A stretch of DNA of 43,016 nucleotides from CAZYBG01 sp964645155 (lineage in GTDB: Bacteria; Pseudomonadota; Alphaproteobacteria; Rhodobacterales; Rhodobacteraceae), in contig CAZYBG010000023.1 of NCBI GenBank assembly GCA_964645155.1, forward strand, positions 1-43,016, read 5' to 3'. This document shows positions 40,623 to 43,016 of the stretch, one piece after another. The number at the start of each line of letters is the position of its first letter. Positions within the stretch are counted from its first letter, which is position 1. Made by a program: the position numbers and the translations under genes. Under the pieces are notes generated by a model. It had not been told where the DNA came from and searched no databases. It saw only the letters and a list, made by a program, of their open reading frames with translations.

Positions 40623-40630
40623 CACATCAA
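40617..40630. promoter_or_regulatory. FnrL-type (FNR) site between bchE and cfa
   Basis: TTGACACACATCAA matches the FNR consensus TTGAT-N4-ATCAA with one change (C for T). It is centred about 69 bp upstream of the bchE ATG and would let an oxygen-labile FNR homologue activate bchEJ under low oxygen. It could also act on the divergent cfa gene, 190 bp away. Confidence 0.72.
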
Positions 40631-40819
40631 GTCCGACCGACTGGACAGTGCGATGCGCCGGACAGCGCCGGTGCCCCGTTCGGCCGGCTTTACAAATCGC
40701 CCCCTGCGCGACACGATGGTGCGGTTGCGATACGAGAGACCGCCGCGCCGCTCCCTCGGGCATGGGAGGCGGGGCGCAGCGCCAACGGGGCGGCGTGGGG
40801 GCCGCATTGGGGGTGATGC

Positions 40820-42043
40820 ATGTGGGAATCGGCGCTCGAAGTCTTCGTGCGGCGCTTCGTCAGGCAGGGCGCCATCGTCGTGCATCTGCCGTCCGGCCGA
40901 TCCGTGGCCGCAGGCGACGGCACGCCGCCGGTCGAGGTCACCATCGCCGACGCCGACACGGTGCGCCGGCTTGTCCTTCGGCCCGAGATGGCGGTGGGCG
41001 AGGCCTACATGAACGGCGCGCTCATCATCGCGGGCGACGATCTGCGCGGGCTCCTCGCGCTGCTCATCGGCAACATGAACCGCGGCCTGCCGCTCTGGCA
41101 GCGCCCGATACGCGCCGGGCGCACCGCCCTGCGGTTTCTCCGGCAGATCAACCCGATGGGCCGAGCGCGGCGCAACGTGGCGCACCACTACGACCTCTCG
41201 GGCCAGCTCTACGAGCTGTTCCTCGACCGCGACCGGCAGTATTCCTGCGCCTATTTCCGCGACCCGGCGATGACGCTCGACGAGGCGCAGGAGGCCAAGA
41301 AGCAGCACATCGCCGGCAAGCTGCTGCTCAAGCCCGGGCTGCGCGTGCTCGACATCGGCTGCGGCTGGGGCGGCATGGCGCTCACGCTGGCGCGGGACCA
41401 CGGCGCGCAGGTGGTCGGCGTGACGCTGTCCAGCGAACAGCTCGCCGTGGCCCGCGCCCGCGCGGCGAAGGCCGGCCTCGCCGACCGGGTCCAGTTCCAG
41501 CTTCTCGACTACCGCCGGGTCGAGGGCCCGTTCGACCGCATCGTCTCGGTCGGCATGTTCGAACATGTCGGCGCACCGCATTACCGGACCTACTTCGGCA
41601 AGGTCCGCGACCTGCTCACCGACGACGGCGTGGCGCTGATCCACACGATCGGCCGCGCCGCGCCGCCCAGCGCCACCAACCCCTGGGTCGACAAGTACAT
41701 CTTCCCCGGCGGCTATGTCCCCTCGCTGTCCGAGGTGATGCGCGCGGTCGAGAAGGAGCACCTCGTGACCGACGACGTCGAGGTCTGGCGGCTCCACTAC
41801 GCCGAGACGCTGCGCCACTGGCTCGCCCGGTTCGAGGCCCGGATCGACGCTGCGCGCGCGCTCTACGACGACCGCTTCTGCCGGATGTGGCGCTACTACC
41901 TGCTGGCCTCCGAACTGACATTCCGGCTGAACGCGCAGGTCGTGTTCCAGCTGCAGCTCTCGCGCCGGCAGGAGGCCGTGCCGCTCACGCGGGACTACCT
42001 CTATGCCCGCGAGGGCTACCGCGTCCCGCACGCGGCCGAATGA
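40820..42043 (+). CDS. cfa: Cyclopropane-fatty-acyl-phospholipid synthase
   Basis: 407 residues. Methylates unsaturated phospholipid acyl chains with SAM to form cyclopropane rings. The N-terminal lipid-binding part leads to NVAHHYDLSGQLYELFLD and YSCAYFRDPAMTLDEAQ, the SAM motif VLDIGCGWGGMALTLA, and SVGMFEHVG with DKYIFPGGYVPSLSE. The ATG at 40820 is preceded by GGGGGTG. It diverges from bchE across a 265-bp region that carries the PpsR/FnrL sites; I saw no clear promoter of its own. Confidence 0.92.
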   Translation: MWESALEVFVRRFVRQGAIVVHLPSGRSVAAGDGTPPVEVTIADADTVRRLVLRPEMAVGEAYMNGALIIAGDDLRGLLALLIGNMNRGLPLWQRPIRAGRTALRFLRQINPMGRARRNVAHHYDLSGQLYELFLDRDRQYSCAYFRDPAMTLDEAQEAKKQHIAGKLLLKPGLRVLDIGCGWGGMALTLARDHGAQVVGVTLSSEQLAVARARAAKAGLADRVQFQLLDYRRVEGPFDRIVSVGMFEHVGAPHYRTYFGKVRDLLTDDGVALIHTIGRAAPPSATNPWVDKYIFPGGYVPSLSEVMRAVEKEHLVTDDVEVWRLHYAETLRHWLARFEARIDAARALYDDRFCRMWRYYLLASELTFRLNAQVVFQLQLSRRQEAVPLTRDYLYAREGYRVPHAAE

Positions 42044-42083
42044 TCGGGCAGGCGTTGCGCAGCCGCGTCCGGACGCCGGCCGG

Positions 42084-42749
42084 TCAGAACGGCCGGGTCA
42101 CGTTGCCGGAATAGAAGAAGATGCCAAGCCCGACCACGAAGACGATCACGCCCGCCAGCGCGTGCAGCACCACCGCCATCGGGAAGTTGCGCCGCGCCTC
42201 GTAGGCCCAGGCGAAGACGAGGCCGCCGACGAAGGTCATCGCCGCCACGACCCAGTTCCAGTACATCAGGTGCGCCAGCGCGAACAGCGCCGCGTTCAGC
42301 AGGATCGCGGGCCGCAGCGGCGGCAGGATCGGCCCGTAGCGGCGGAAGAACAGCGGGCGGAAGACGATCTCCTGCGGCAGCGCCGACAGGAACGGGTAGA
42401 GCAACACCACCATCGCCATCAGCGCCGGGTTGGCGCGGGCCAGGCCGAAGAGGTTCCCCGGCGCCGCAACCAGCACCACGGCCAGCGCCGCGGCCAGCGT
42501 CGCCGTCCCGAACAGCGCCACGGCGCGCCAGTCGATCCGGTCCCAGCCGCGGGCCACATCATTCCAGGCGAAGCCCGGCGTCACGTGCAGCAGCAGGACG
42601 CCCAGCGCCGTCACCGCGAACAGCACGGTGAACATGCTCGACGGCGGCACGAACAGCGCCACGGCCAGCGGCGTCAGCACGAAGAACCCGACGAACTCCG
42701 TCCACAGCCGGGCGCGGCGCGCCTCCGACCGAACTTCCGACTGCGTCAT
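42084..42749 (-). CDS. CPBP-family intramembrane protease-like protein
   Basis: 221-residue membrane protein with about eight hydrophobic segments. The CPBP/Rce1 motifs are LPQEIVFRPLFFRR (motif 1), FALAHLMYWNW (motif 2) and VVLHALAG (motif 3). Motif 1 normally reads EExxxR; here the first glutamate is glutamine, which may reduce or change peptidase activity. ATG 42749 follows GAGGGC; the longer frame adds a non-hydrophobic stretch. It is convergent with cfa (40 bp). Substrate unknown; the old 'abortive infection' label for this family is not evidence of phage defence. Confidence 0.8.
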   Translation of the reverse strand: MTQSEVRSEARRARLWTEFVGFFVLTPLAVALFVPPSSMFTVLFAVTALGVLLLHVTPGFAWNDVARGWDRIDWRAVALFGTATLAAALAVVLVAAPGNLFGLARANPALMAMVVLLYPFLSALPQEIVFRPLFFRRYGPILPPLRPAILLNAALFALAHLMYWNWVVAAMTFVGGLVFAWAYEARRNFPMAVVLHALAGVIVFVVGLGIFFYSGNVTRPF

Positions 42750-42913
42750 CGGCGTTGCCCTCTGCTTCGTCGTTGCCTTCCGCCCCGCGAGGTCACTTAG
42801 TGTGCCCCCGGCCCGAACCAATCGGGCGGGGATCAAGTTTCTGCCACTGCAAATGTCCTTGCCGCGGCGCCGCGCCCCGGCGATAGCTTCCGCGGCCAGG
42901 CTGCGGAGCGCCG

Positions 42914-43016
42914 ATGACCGGACAGCGGAACGAGCGGGCGAAGACGATCGCCGTCTGCCTCGGCTTCATCCTGCTGACGGCGGGCCTGCACGCCCAGTCG
43001 GCCGACCTCAAGGCGG
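42914..43016 (+). CDS. N-terminus of an exported or membrane protein (cut by window edge)
   Basis: The visible 34 codons begin MTGQRNERAKTIAVCLGFIL and continue through a hydrophobic core ending LTAGLHAQS, like a signal peptide with cleavage near AQS. GGAG stands 7-8 bp before the ATG. The remainder lies beyond the right edge, so the product cannot be named. It diverges from the CPBP gene with a 164-bp gap. Confidence 0.55.
   Translation, partial: MTGQRNERAKTIAVCLGFILLTAGLHAQSADLKA

Noticed and set aside
42084..42749. Phage defence (abortive infection) gene
   Set aside because: CPBP proteins often carry that old label; no defence genes, mobile elements or unusual base composition accompany it.
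1..43016. CRISPR arrays, rRNA, tRNA, insertion sequences, prophage, plasmid origins
   Set aside because: None seen: no regular spaced repeats, no transposase or integrase genes, no terminal inverted repeats, no tRNA-like cloverleaf in the intergenic gaps.

Overview
This 43-kb window is GC-rich DNA that reads as the chromosome of a photosynthetic alphaproteobacterium, most likely of the Rhodobacterales. The evidence is bchE and bchJ with a PpsR/FnrL-type promoter, a fused ATP sulfurylase/APS kinase, and the blocks pgeF-MidA-lgt and ubiK-ybjN-proC-csaA. I assigned the organism from gene content only. Coding density is high and many junctions overlap (ATGA, TGATG, TTGA).

Layout. (1) 1-5948, minus strand: an inositol-type operon running IolI/MocC-like isomerase, periplasmic sugar-binding protein, permease, single-domain ATPase, short-chain dehydrogenase, iolG and the start of iolC, which leaves the window. 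(2) 6116-7147: a LacI-family regulator. Divergent from it at 7297-10657 is a four-gene plus-strand operon: a MocD-like di-iron membrane oxygenase, a MocE-like Rieske ferredoxin, a PanB-like protein with an altered active site, and a Gfo/Idh/MocA oxidoreductase. Together (1) and (2) look like uptake and breakdown of inositol or a modified inositol (rhizopine-like). (3) 10671-20160: housekeeping and assorted genes: SH3-type exported protein, DUF1624 membrane protein, 5'-nucleotidase, DUF952, pyrD, sat/cysC, a redoxin/2OG-oxygenase fusion, trxB and an Lrp/AsnC regulator. (4) 20203-26707: a possible 34-residue protein, pgeF-MidA-lgt, ubiK, then ybjN-proC-csaA-2-hydroxyacid dehydrogenase. ybjN is preceded by a possible three-way-junction RNA that ends at its ribosome binding site.

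(5) 26719-29552: an MFS transporter and a GMC oxidoreductase preceded by a 40-residue Tat-signal mini-gene. (6) 29624-34409: a cobalamin riboswitch followed by btuB-btuF-btuC-btuD. (7) 34483-38313: cytochrome bd-type oxidase cydAB, a GbsR/MarR-type regulator with a palindrome beside it, and a divergent DUF533/TerB-like gene. (8) 38310-42043: bchE-bchJ with overlapping PpsR and FnrL sites, then a divergent cyclopropane-fatty-acid synthase. (9) 42084-43016: a CPBP membrane protein and the start of an exported protein.

Regions 6-8 share a low-oxygen theme. BchE is a cobalamin-dependent, oxygen-sensitive cyclase, and a cobalamin importer lies a few kilobases away. The cydAB oxidase is of the kind used at low oxygen, and the bchE promoter carries sites for an oxygen-responsive activator and an aerobic repressor. 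The most novel-looking items are the MocD/MocE/PanB-like/Gfo-Idh module, the structured leader of ybjN, and the bchE promoter geometry. I saw no tRNA, rRNA, CRISPR array, insertion sequence, prophage or defence island.
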